From contig CAUYUJ010011225.1 of the NCBI GenBank assembly GCA_963575745.1, forward strand, positions 638,768 through 702,767: a stretch of 64,000 nucleotides of DNA, in the 5' to 3' direction. Under the pieces are notes generated by a model that had not been told where the DNA came from, made no database searches, and was given only the letters and a program-made list of their open reading frames with translations. This DNA comes from Prorocentrum cordatum (Eukaryota > Sar > Dinophyceae > Prorocentrales > Prorocentraceae). This document shows, one piece after another, positions 20,791 through 32,640 of this stretch. A program made the translations under genes and the position numbers. Numbering within the stretch: the stretch's first letter is position 1; every line of letters starts with the position of its first letter.

Positions 20791-21430
20791 GGCTACTATA
20801 CTTACTAATGTTACGGCGACGATCTCTCCACTTAAACAGCTGTTGTTATCACAATTACTGACAGTTACCATTATTGTTGCTACCACTACGGCTACTACTA
20901 CTGTTGTCACTAGCGCTATCCATACTCATACTACTACTAATATTGCGTGAAGACTTACTTCTACTGTTACAACCATTACTAATATTAGTTATATGACTGC
21001 CAATACGGTTACTACTACTGCTACTACTACTGCTGCTGCTTCTACCACTACACGCACTACGGGTAATCGTTCTGTTGTTGTCACTGCCGCAACGCCGATA
21101 TCTGTTTATGCTTTGTGTGCAGGGTCGCACTCGCGATGCGCGTTGATACACTAGGTTAAGATGTGGCCACCAGTGGTCTACAACATACCACATCTGGTTC
21201 GGCATTGGCATGGTATCTACGCCCGTGCCTCGGGGCAGGGCGCGGCGCGACTCTCGTGGCAATTCGCGCGGTACTGCCGATATTATTAAAACGGTTGCTG
21301 CTGTTACTGCAAGTGCATAGTTTGCTGCCGCTATTGCAGATATTGTTATTACCCTTACCAGAACTGCTACTGCGACTAGTAGGCCATGTTGCTACTACCT
21401 GCTTGCTGCTGCTGCTACTGCTGCTGCTAC
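20430..21430. repeat. Degenerate TAC/CTG trinucleotide region
   Basis: A 1-kb stretch of scattered (TAC)n, (ACT)n and (CTG)n inside intron 3 of gene 1. It is open in several frames as poly-Thr or poly-Leu; not a gene. Confidence 0.75.
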
Positions 21431-21455
21431 TACTGTGGGTACCGCTAAAATTATT

Positions 21456-22754
<1,299 letters not shown>

Positions 22755-23219
22755 GCTTCTATCACCGCTGCGCGTGCTTTCGCGCGGTAGCAACGAGCCT
22801 TCCAAGTGTTCAACGGGGCATGCGCCTGCGCCTGCAGTATTGCGCCTTGCCTGTTCAAGTCGTGCCATGACGCGCAGCTCGGCGCCGCTGATTACGCGCA
22901 GCGGGGTTGCAGTTATTTCGCGCGCGCGATGGGGGCGACGGGGCAGGGATGCCTCGGACGTTGGTGGGTATCTATATCGTGGCATTGCGCGTCGGAAGGC
23001 ACGTTGCAATTTCGCCATATGGCGCAGCCTCGGGCGGTGCCGATCGCGTCGCCGATCTACGTCGGCATCGGCAACCCGACGCTTTTGGAGTTGGCCAGAA
23101 GCTACTCCGTGGTTCCGAAGCACCAGGTCCAGGGGCTGACCTGGCCGCTGGCGGCGCGGCCGCGCATCGTGGCAGAGTGGGGTCGGGGAGTTCTTGAGGG
23201 GTAGGGCGCGCTGTTGGCG

Positions 23220-24287
23220 AATCCCACAAGCCCTCTGGGCGCAGGTGGTCTAGGGCGTTTCCCTTTCCAACCTCCTGCCTTTCCTTGCTCGGGGGGTTTA
23301 CCTCGCACCCCCCTCCCTGCGTTTGGACGGGGGAGGAAGGGGGGGGGGGGGGGGGGGCATGGCGGGGTCAGAGATGGCCCAATGTGGCTCTAAGAGGGCA
23401 CCCGAGAGCGCAAGATGGCCCCCAAGATGGCCCAAGATAGCGGTAGACGGGTCAATATAGCATCCGACACGCGCCCAAGAGGCTTCAAGTTCGCCCCAAG
23501 ACGGTTTCAAGTGCCTTCCGACGCCTCCAAGGGCCCCCCCCGCCCCACAGAGGCAAACATCCTTCAACCACCTAAGGCAAATCACTGTTTTTGTATGCCT
23601 TCTTGCTTTTTTCGCGTCCAAAGGCCCCTTGAGGCTTCAAGATTGCCCCAAGATGGCCCAATGCCCAAGAGAGCCGCCAGACGGCCCCAAGAGCGCCCAA
23701 GAGCGCCCCAAGAGCTGGCCAAGGGGGCACCAAGACGGCACTGCTGAGCATCCGAGGGGGGGAGGGGGGGGGATTGCCCCCCACCCGTTCTTTAGCCATA
23801 AGGGCTAATACGGCCCCGAGAGGCTTTCCATAACCCCCCACCCGCAAAAAAATAGCCCCAAGAGGGCTCCAAGACTTTCCAAAAGGGCACCGAGAGGGCA
23901 CCGCTACGCTCCAAACGAGCCAAGAAGCCCCAAGACTGCCCTGAGAGGACCCCATGATGGCCCCAAGAAAGAGCCCCAGGATGCCCCAAGAGGTGCCCAA
24001 GCGAACCCCAAGAGGGCCCCAAGATGCCTCCAAGGTGCGGAACGCACGCGAGTTCAATTGACAAATCAGTGCAACAGCCATTACGAGTCATCGAACTACC
24101 CGTCACCTCTCACCGAAGCACCATCGTAATTTGCATTGGTTTTCATCTTGAGCTTCAATGCGGAAGCTGTGTGTGATGCCTGTGTTCTCGAAGACGGCTG
24201 CGGCAGTGCATGCGTTCTGCCGCCCCTGATTCACCAACGCCCCTGCCGACCGTTTCTGGATGGGCTTGTGGGGGTGCGCGAAGCGCC
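23220..24287 (+). mobile_element. TIR element copy D, with matching changes in both TIRs
   Basis: Left end AATCCCACAAGCCC (23220-23233); right end GGGCTTGTGGGGGTGCGCG followed by AAGCGCC. Other copies have CCAG on the left and CTGG on the right; this copy has CAAG and CTTG, so the pairing is kept. The internal order is as in B, without the A-tailed insertion. Confidence 0.82.
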
Positions 24288-27200
24288 AAGAATTGCAAGT
24301 CAGCGCGTCGGCGATCGGCAGCGCGTCAAAGGCTGCATTGTTCGCGGAATTACCGCCATGCAGACGGCCTGGGGCATGGGGGGCGCCAGCTGGGGAGCCA
24401 CCTGCTGGTGGTGCTCAGCGGGCGCGTGGCCCCCATTGGCTTCAGGTACATGTTTGGGATTGGAGCTCGCATGGCTCGGCGTGGCTGCGCTTTTCTGGGG
24501 CCAACGCATGTGTGGCGCGTCGGGCGCGGCGTTGCTTCGTCTACGACGTGGACAGGCTTGTCGCGCCGCGCGGAGCGCTTTACCGCGGGCACGGCGCGCT
24601 CATATGGAGGCGTTCGCAAGTCTGCCCCTGGCGCTCGACGCGGCGTCCAGCGCAAGAGGGGCCTTTACGCCACAATGCATTCCCGTTGCGCAGCGGGCCT
24701 GCGGATCCGATCATACGCGGTCGCGCCCTTGCTGCAGGAGTTCGGCATGCCTCAGTGGGCGCGGGGCATCGCCCGCTTGAAGGCAATGTTGCTGGGCGTG
24801 CGAAACAGCGCCGAGGCGGCCACCATGGCGAATCCGTTGCGTCGGCTGGTTGCCGACCAGGTGGGCACGCTGGCATCGCGGCGCGGTCGGTTGGGAAATG
24901 GCGCGCGGAGAGCACAGGTGCGTGGCGGCAGCGGGGGGGAGGGGGGGGGCGGGTGCAAGACGGGCGGGTATGACGGGCGGTCGCGGCTTCCTGGGTCGGC
25001 AAGCGAGGTGGCGAGAGGGGGGATATGATGGGTGCAGGCGGCGAGAAGAATCGGGCGCGGCGCAGGGTGCGAGGAGCGACGCGGTGGGAAGGGGGAAGTG
25101 GGGTGGAGCGGGGGGTGGGCGCGCGCAGGGGGAGGCGGATGGGGGGGCGGGGTGGGGGGAGGAGACGGGCGCAGCGCAGGGTGGGAGAGGGGGATGGGGG
25201 CCCGCGTGGCCGCGGGCGTCAATGACAGAGTAATTGGGTTGCGCCTCACATTTCGTTGGTTCGTCGGGAAAAGGCGCCGATGGGAACGCCTCCGTGGCGC
25301 CAGCCGCGTCGAGCGGTTGCGGGTGCGTGCGCGGCCATCGCTGCCCGACTGCCTCTGGCGATTTGTTCGGGCCCCGTGGCGCGGCGCGGCGCATTCGGCG
25401 CGCCCCTGTCCACGCTCGTGAAGGAGAATGAGCAGCAGGGCGTGGCCGTGCGCAGGGCGACTGCTTGCTGGCGTGGCCCTGCGCAGGATCAGGTCGGCGC
25501 CGCTTCGTCAAAGTCGCGCGGGACAGCACGTCGCCGCGGGCAGAGGATCATCTGCGCGCCGGCGGTGAGTTCAGGCTTCTTTTCTGAAGGCATTGCGAAG
25601 GCCGACCCGCGGCACACGCTGCCCGCGTCACGCATGCGACGGGGACGCTTGCGCTTATTACTTCCCCGACGGCGTCAAGCGGGGCGTGATCAGTCGCATG
25701 GGCGTCGGCGACCTCAGCGGGATCTGGGGCTAGAACGCGTTCGGCGTCCAGCATCACTGCGGCGCCGCAGTGGATTGGCTGGTTTCACGCAGCCCCGCGC
25801 CGCCACTCCATTCGGCGTTTTGCGTGGGGCCTTTTCAAGATCTATAACGCCCATGCGCCGTGCTGCATGGCCCATGTTGTTGCGCGCGGGATCGCGCGCT
25901 GCGTGGGGCAGGTCATGGGCCGCGCCTTTCGCGCTGCGCAGGGGAAGGCGGCGCGCCACCGGCAGCGCCACTCACTTCGCCGACCCGAAGACCGAAGGGT
26001 CGGCGACATGGCGGCGGCGCGCCATCAGGGCCGCGCGCGCCGCTGCCCAGGTGGAAGCGCGCAGCGGAAGCCCGCAGATGCCGCAGCATTGGCAATGCCG
26101 TTTGTAGGGGAAACGGGGGAGGGGCGTTGGTGGCGGGGGCAACGTTCGGGGTGCATGTTAACTTCCGAGGGCAGCCGTCGGTGCAAGTCCTTCGCGCGTG
26201 CGGTTTTGCGTCCGTGCATGCGCGCCGTGCTTGCGTTGCTTGCGGCCTGCAATCGCGCGCGCGTGTATCTGCAATTCGCGACGAGCGTCGTTGCAAGCGT
26301 TGCCATGCGCCAGCGCTGTCTGGCGTCGGCGCCAACGAACCTTACGTCTGTTTGCCGCGCGCGGGGCGCCCTGCCGCTTCGCCGCTACCATTCCAGAACG
26401 GGCTGGGCGGGTGGATGATGGTAAGGGAGGGGGGCGCCGCTGCGTTGAAGCGCTGCGCCGACGTTCCCTTGCGGGCGTCATTGTCCCGAGTTCCTTCCGC
26501 GCACGTCACAGACCAATATGTGTCGAGTTTCCTGGTATGTCGCGAGGAAGTTTCGAGCCATCTTTCAGGCGCGCGGTGGCGGTGCGTCGGACGAGGGGGC
26601 GAATGGGCGGGCGGGGCAGTGGGTAGTGGGGTGGAACAGGAAACATGTTGAGCTGTGCGTGTTTCAAAAAAATGTTAGTGTTGTGCGCGAGCGTTGTTGT
26701 GCGCGCGCTGCTCCGTCGCGCGCGCGTGTCCCGCGCGCGTTGTGCGCCGCGCGCAGTCGTGCAAGCGTGGTTTTTTTTGTTCAATGGCCAGCGCGCGTGC
26801 ATTCAACGTAATGCTGCCAAATGCGCGTCGCCAGTGCGCGGGCTTCCATGGCGCGTTTGCATGTGTGCTCACGCGGGCGTCTCATCGCAGTATAGTGGCA
26901 GCGCAGCGCGCACGCGTCGGCATTTTCCCACTCGCACTTCCCTTTCCCCTTCCTCTCTCCACCCGCCCGCGCCCGCCCCCTCCCCTCCTCCTTTTTTCGC
27001 ACCTTCTCCAGCCCCTTGCTGCCTTCGTTATCTTTTCACGCTGGCCCACGCCCCCCCCCCCTTTGCGGGCGGAGGGAGGGCGATGACAAGGTGGAGGTGG
27101 AGGAGACGAAGAAGGAGGATGATGAGCACCCCTGGTTTTTCGTTGTTTAAACGACAGTGGGGTAACGTTTATTGGTCGGTCCTCCTTTCCCTCTTGCCAG
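24288..27200. other. GC-rich remainder of gene 1 intron 3
   Basis: CpG-rich, GCGC-rich sequence with several G-rich stretches (24,930-25,190). Reading frames of 130-280 codons exist on both strands, overlapping each other, with Arg/Ala-dominated products and no motif; I treat them as composition effects. A polypyrimidine stretch and CTTGCCAG precede exon 4. Confidence 0.6.
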
Positions 27201-27779
27201 GCCGTGGGCGTGCCGCTGGACATTTTCGAGTTGGTTGCCGCCCTGGACCCGAAGGGGGTCATCACTATGTCCTTTTGGAGGGTCCTGGAGCACAAGAGGC
27301 CCTTGGTTGTGATGAGGCCCAAGTTTGTGCTAGTGGAGGAATGCAGAGCAGAGCGCCCGCAACTGCGGCCCCCAGTTTGGCGTCGCCGCGAGCGCCGCGG
27401 CGGCAGAGACACACCGGACGGGCCAGCGCCTGGTCGGCGCGGCAGAGGAGGCAGCCGCGGAGGAGGGGCAGGAGAAGGGCGCGGCCGAGGCCGCGGAGGT
27501 CGCGGCCGCAGCAGCGGCAGTTCTGGTTCTTCGCCATCGGCTGCGGTGCCCGCAGCTGCTGGGCAGGAGGCGGCTGCCGCGCTGTGCGACGGCCACGCCG
27601 ACGCGATCGATGACAACGGCGACAGCGACAGCGGCTGCGACATCGAGTCGGGCAGCGGCTTCGACACCGGCTCCGAGATTTCCTCGGACCTCAGCGGCGA
27701 CGAGGCGCTGAAGCCAGACGGCGACCTCGACGAGGACGGCTTCGCAGCGCTGCTTCCAGCAGCCCGATTCGACGAGATG
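27201..27779 (+). CDS. Gene 1 exon 4
   Basis: The acceptor TTGCCAG|GCC is phase 0, matching exon 3. The exon begins AVGVPLDIFELVAALDPKG and continues FWRVLEHKRPLVVMRPKFV, a segment I remember from the same protein family. An RGG-like basic region follows (GRRGRGGSRGGGAGEGRGRG) and then an acidic tail (SDSGCDIESGSGFDTGSEIS). RG-rich plus acidic tracts suggest RNA or protein binding, by inference. The frame meets TGA at 27786-27788. A donor, ATG|GTGGAC at 27780, lies just before it and would splice in phase 0 to exon 5. If unused, the gene ends here. Confidence 0.6.
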
Positions 27780-28080
27780 GTGGACTGACTCGACGGGGTG
27801 TCAAAATTTGCGTCGGGCTCCAGGGCCGCGGGGACAGAGGTCTTGCATCTTTCACCGTTTGTCCTGTCGCTCAGGTGCTCCATCGGCACTTTGCATCCTG
27901 CGATTGCTTTCAACATTGCATTGGCGTTCACTTTGATTTCGTTGCTTGCAGTTTTGTTGGCCCTACCCTCACCGAAGTATGTTCCGAGGCCCTGTCCGAA
28001 AGATTCCGATAAGGTTCTGGGCCTTGCGTTCCTTCAGATATGCAAAGGTACCAACGCATTTGCCTTTATTCTCAATGCTT

Positions 28081-28720
28081 GACGCTTCGCGTGTTCCGAG
28101 ACGCTCTGCTCACGCAGCAGCTTCATCCAGCAGAGGAGGTGCATGGCATAGATGGATTTTTTGTGGCGTGCAATGGGACATGATGAAAGCCTTGCGCGTT
28201 AAAGTTTGTGCAGCGGTTTGTGCAGCGGCGAGTTTGTGCGAGGTTGGGTCTATTGAGCAGCGCGCCCGTGGGGGCACTCTGGGTGTTTCGGGGAAGCCGA
28301 TGCCCCATCCCCCTCGATATCTCACGGGCTTCTTCGGGTTGTCTGGGGGTGGGGTGCTTTTAGATATGTCATGTTTCACGTTGCAGTTGAGGCTGCGATC
28401 GGTCAAAACATTGGAACAGTTGTGGGCCAGCCTTGCTGCAAACCTTGCTTAAATCATGTTAGGTGTTAGGTATATCGTCGCACGTCTCTGCGCCGTTTGT
28501 GGTATCATCCTTGGCGCAGCCCCAGGGTTGCAGCACTCGTTATCTCTGTCGGGTTCTTCTTGGTTGGTTTGGGGTCATCTGGGGACCTCGAGGGGCCATC
28601 GGAACCGAAACAGGGGGAAGCCTATCCAGTTGTTTGAATTTGGTCATGTCCGTCGCATTGGGGGGGGCGGGGGTGAGGCTTCTGCGGCTGGGCATCGTTG
28701 TCAGTTGACCTATCGTTAGG
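28081..28720 (-). mobile_element. Decayed TIR element in gene 1 intron 4
   Basis: GACGCTTCGCGTGTTCC at 28081 resembles the element's right end. At about 28,570-28,625 'GGGGACCTCGAGGGGCCATC' followed by GGAACCGAAACAGG matches the core of copies G and H. The other end cannot be recognised. Confidence 0.4.
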
Positions 28721-29237
28721 GGGTCGTGGGCCTCATGCAACATTTTGGGGCACGTGCCTTACCACAATGTATCTTGAACAACCTACGGAGGGCGCGTTTG
28801 GGATATCTGGAGCCGTCTTGGCGATGTCTTGGGCCGCGTGAAGTTCCAGTCTGTCGTGGCCCACCCCGCCTAGGGTTTGCGCGAGGGTCGCAGGGGATGC
28901 GCGCTCCGCTCAGAGGGGGCGGGCGAAGCGAAAGAACGTGAACGAGAAGCCAGGGGTCTGAATGATGCGCCGTTTGCGCCCAGATCGGCGGCGTGACATC
29001 ACGCGCCTCCTAATTCGGTGTCGCGCTTTTGGCTGGCACCCCCTTCCCCCTTGAAATCAGACCTGTCTAAGAGGAGGGCGGCGGGCAGACGACCGCGAGG
29101 AGAAGAAGGAGGTAGAGGGGGGGATGGAGGACGGGGGGCGTGGGTGAGGAGAGGGGGTGAGGCAGGAGGAACGAGTATAGAGTTTGTTTGGTGGAGCCGT
29201 AGTCGAGCCGTGCCTCGCCCGAAATTTGGAACCAGAG

Positions 29238-30053
29238 GACGAGCTTGCTGCAGAAATGGAAGAGGCCGACGGCATTGGGCCCGACCTCGGCATCGGCGGC
29301 GGGAGCGCCCACGAGGGGCGTGATTTTGATGATGTTCGGGGCGTTGGCGATCATGGTGCTCTGGGCGAGGAGCTTTTCGAAGCTCACGGCAACCATGGGT
29401 CTGCAGATGGTGGTTGTGAGAATATTGTCGTTGACGTCGTTCCAGGCCTTGGCTTCTCTGATGCTGGAGGCGCCCCAGCTGTGCACTCAGGCTCGCCAAC
29501 TATTGCTGCGCCCGCAGGCTCGTCGTCGAGTGGTGCGCCTTCTGGCTCGTCGTCGGGCGTTGTTGCGCCTGCGGGATCGGGTTCGAGCTCTGGTGCAGCA
29601 GCAGGGTCGGGGCCACCGCCTCCACCGCCGCCGCCGATGCCACCGCCTGCGGGCGGCGATGAGAATATCGCTTGGCACTTGCCTGGTGGTGGGGCGATTT
29701 CGTGGTATCGGCATCAAGGATTCGTTGCGACGTGCCCGAGGCGCCACGCCCACGGGCGTTGCAGGATCACACGGACGCATGAGGCTGCTGCGATGGGGTC
29801 TTCTGATTACTTAAGGACATCTGGGGCTCAAGGCAGACCGCTTGGAATGATGTATTGCTGGCTTGAGAACCATGCTCAATTCGATGACAAACTCAGCCAC
29901 CATTTGTACAAGCCGTTATGTGGTGATCGCCGTGCAGCCCGCCGACTCCTGATCGAGATGGCGCAGGGTGGTAACTTGACAGTCGGACGGCTACTCGGGA
30001 AAGAACGGCCCCTCGCTGACGGAGAGCCTGATGAGAATGATTATTGTTTGTAA
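29238..30053 (+). CDS. Gene 1 exon 5 (terminal)
   Basis: Proposed acceptor CCAGAG|GAC, phase 0; CTGCAG at 29253 is an alternative in phase 1. The exon opens acidic (DELAAEMEEADGIGPDLG), passes through Gly/Ser/Ala-rich linkers and a proline run, and ends in a compact domain. That domain contains WHLPGGGAISWYRHQGF, CPRRHAHGRCRITRTHEA, GRPLGMMYCWLENH and the C-terminal LLGKERPLADGEPDENDYCL. The 'HGRCRITRT...GRPLG..WL' domain is one I recall at the C-termini of related dinoflagellate proteins, which supports one gene from 14.2 to 30.05 kb. Stop TAA at 30051-30053. Whether it belongs to the same transcript as exons 1-4 needs RNA data. Confidence 0.65.
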   Translation, partial: DELAAEMEEADGIGPDLGIGGGSAHEGRDFDDVRGVGDHGALGEELFEAHGNHGSADGGCENIVVDVVPGLGFSDAGGAPAVHSGSPTIAAPAGSSSSGAPSGSSSGVVAPAGSGSSSGAAAGSGPPPPPPPPMPPPAGGDENIAWHLPGGGAISWYRHQGFVATCPRRHAHGRCRITRTHEAAAMGSSDYLRTSGAQGRPLGMMYCWLENHAQFDDKLSHHLYKPLCGDRRAARRLLIEMAQGGNLTVGRLLGKERPLADGEPDENDYCL

Positions 30054-30836
30054 TCACGTTCTGGTCTATGTTGGGCGGTATGTCTTGGATTACGCTGGTC
30101 AGGACTTCCAGGGTTTAAAGCAAGAGAGTGTGATGTCTATAGCGAGGGCTGCAACGATTCTAGGTCCTAGGCAGGAACGGCATGAGAGTGAGGGGTGGGT
30201 GGGTCATGGGTATAAGGGCGATTGTGGGCAGGAGATGGGGGAACAAAAGCACGATGGCCGCGCCCAACATTGTTTGTGACCGCGTCGTCGCCCCCTCACC
30301 TTGATGCGTCCTTGGTGCCATCGTGGGGCAGCGCTGGAATCGTGCACTGGTGTCTTGGGTGGGCGACTTCCTTGAAAGGTTAACGCGCCGACATGCACAT
30401 AGTAATCATTAGTCTGTGCATGTCGGCGCGTTGTCGTCTTTGGGGGACACACGCGACCACCTTGGAGCAGCCATTGGGTGTCCATTGGTGCGGCCTGCGT
30501 CGTATTGAGTCCACCGTCGGTTATAATTTGGGCCGATGTTGCACGCTATCGGGTGCATCTTGGACCCATGGTAGGACCACCCGTTGACATGCAGTGGATG
30601 TCTGAGGTTGCGCTAGCCTCTCCAATGGCCATCTTGGGTCGTGGTGTGATATGTGCTCGTTCGCCATGTCGTGGGTAGTCGGCTGAACAGTCGGTGATGC
30701 GCGTGTGCTTGGGACGCCCCAAGGACTGATGAGCGCCTCAAATACAGTTTCTTGCTCACCATTTGGCGTGTTCAAGTTGGGTTGCAGCCGAGGTCGGAGT
30801 TCGAAAAGCTGGCATGGACAGGGGGAGATTTGTTCC

Positions 30837-30965
30837 TGTTATTTTTTGTTTTGTTTTCTTTTATTTTTTTTTTTTTTTTTTCTTTTTTAGATTCTTTTTT
30901 ATTTATTTTCTTTTTTTCTTTTTTTCTCTTTTTCTTTTTTTTTTTTTTTTTATTGTTTTTTTCTT
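30837..30965. repeat. T-rich tract
   Basis: About 130 bp almost wholly T with scattered C, A and G. Confidence 0.9.
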
Positions 30966-32324
30966 TCTCCTGCCCGGAGTCGGTTGTCGGGCAGTAGTGA
31001 GTAGGCCGCAGGGTAGGGGCCTCGGTTCAAATTTCCACAGGTGACGCTTGATATATTTTTTTGCTGTTTTTTGGTGTTGACTAAAAGGAGGGTGCGTCGC
31101 CACGAGCTGGACGCGCGTCGGTGCCATCGTGCGGCCCTCGTCGCAGAGGCCTCCGCTCCTACGGCAACCAGGCGCATTGATTTGCGTTGCCAGCTTGTTT
31201 GACCTTTTATCGTGGATGCGGATCCTCGTTGCTGCGTGCACGCTCGGAAACATCATATCATATGGCATGTATGTTCGTCGCGAATGGCGTGTAGTTGATC
31301 GCAGATGGCATGTACTTCGCCACGAATTGCGAGTGTTTCACCATGGATGACATGTGCGTCATCGCAGATGGCCTGTGTTTCACCGCGGACGGCCAGTACT
31401 TCGTCGTCGCGAACGGCATCGTCGCGGGTGGCATGTGCTTCATCGCGGGGGGCATGTGCTTCGTCGCGTCGGTGGCGCGTGCTTCGCCGTCGCTGGCGGG
31501 CTGGCCAGCGCAGCAGCTGGGCCGCGGCTTGCGCGGCTGGAGCGTGCGGAGCGGAGCGGTTCCTCGCCCGCCCGCTAGCAAGGGCGTCCCTTTCTCCCTC
31601 CACTTCCCCCCTCTGCTTTCCTGCCCTCAGCCTCCCCCGCGTTTCTGCCAGCCCGACCCCCTCCGCGGGCTCGCTCCCCTAAGGGGAACGGGGCCCCGAG
31701 GGGGGGATGGCTGGTGGCGGCGCATGGGGGCCTGATGGGAGGACACCTGCTGAGCTTCCTCAGGGCGCAGGTGGAGGCACGGAGGAGGGCTGTGGCAGGT
31801 GGGAGGGGGAGGCAGACAGGAGGGGAGGGACGGAGGGGGAGAGGCGAGGGCGCCGACGGAGGAGGGGCACAGCGGGGGAGGGGAGGGGTGAGAAAGAGAG
31901 GGCGGGGGACACGGACACAGCGCTTGCATGAAGGGCGCAATTGGGCCTTGCACCACGCCAGGCCGTGAAGGGTTCAGCCACCCCAACGCTATTCACCTTC
32001 GGGGCCGTGAGGTAAGTTGAGTCGGCGAAGCCTTCGACACCCCCAAACCATCCTTTTTATAGCTTTTCATAGCCTTTGTGACGCCTTTTTTGAACTGGTC
32101 GTGAGGTAAGTTGCGTCGGGGAAGCCTTTGCCTCACAGGGGGGAGGGGCGAATAGCTTTGCCACGCCCTTTTTCATGTCTTTCACCGCGTGCCAACAGCG
32201 CCAAACTAGAGTAACTAGAGTGCGCCGATTCGCCAAACAACTTGCGCAACGAAGCAACGCACACGGACAACACGCGCAACAAGCGCCACCATAGCTTCCC
32301 ACGGCGCGCATACGTTTTCAAAAA

Positions 32325-32640
32325 TGGTTTTCAAATTGCTTTCGCGTTGCTCCAAAGGTTTCGTCAAGGCTTCCAAAAGGATTCGACAAGGCTTTCCTAA
32401 GGCTTTCGCGTTGCTACAAAGGCTCCACCAAGGCTTCAAAAAAGCTTTCAAAAGGCTTTCGGGTTGCTTCAAAGGCTTCCAAAAGGCTCCAAAAAGGCTC
32501 CAACAAGGCTTTCAAAAGGCTCTCGCATGGCTACAAAAGGCTTCCAAAAGGCTTACAAAAGGCTTTCACACAGGCTCCCAACAGCTTCCACCATGCTCCC
32601 CAAATGCACCAGCAAGGCTTCCAAAAGGGTTGCCATAAGG
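32325..32640. repeat. AGGCTTCCAAA minisatellite
   Basis: About 300 bp of 9-13-bp units of the type AGGCTT(T/C)CAAA. A related stretch lies at 52,750-52,850. Confidence 0.8.

Noticed and set aside
30970-31050. tRNA-like sequence with GGTTCAAATTTCC near 31,020
   Set aside because: Only a B-box-like match; I could not form acceptor, D and anticodon stems, so no tRNA is called.
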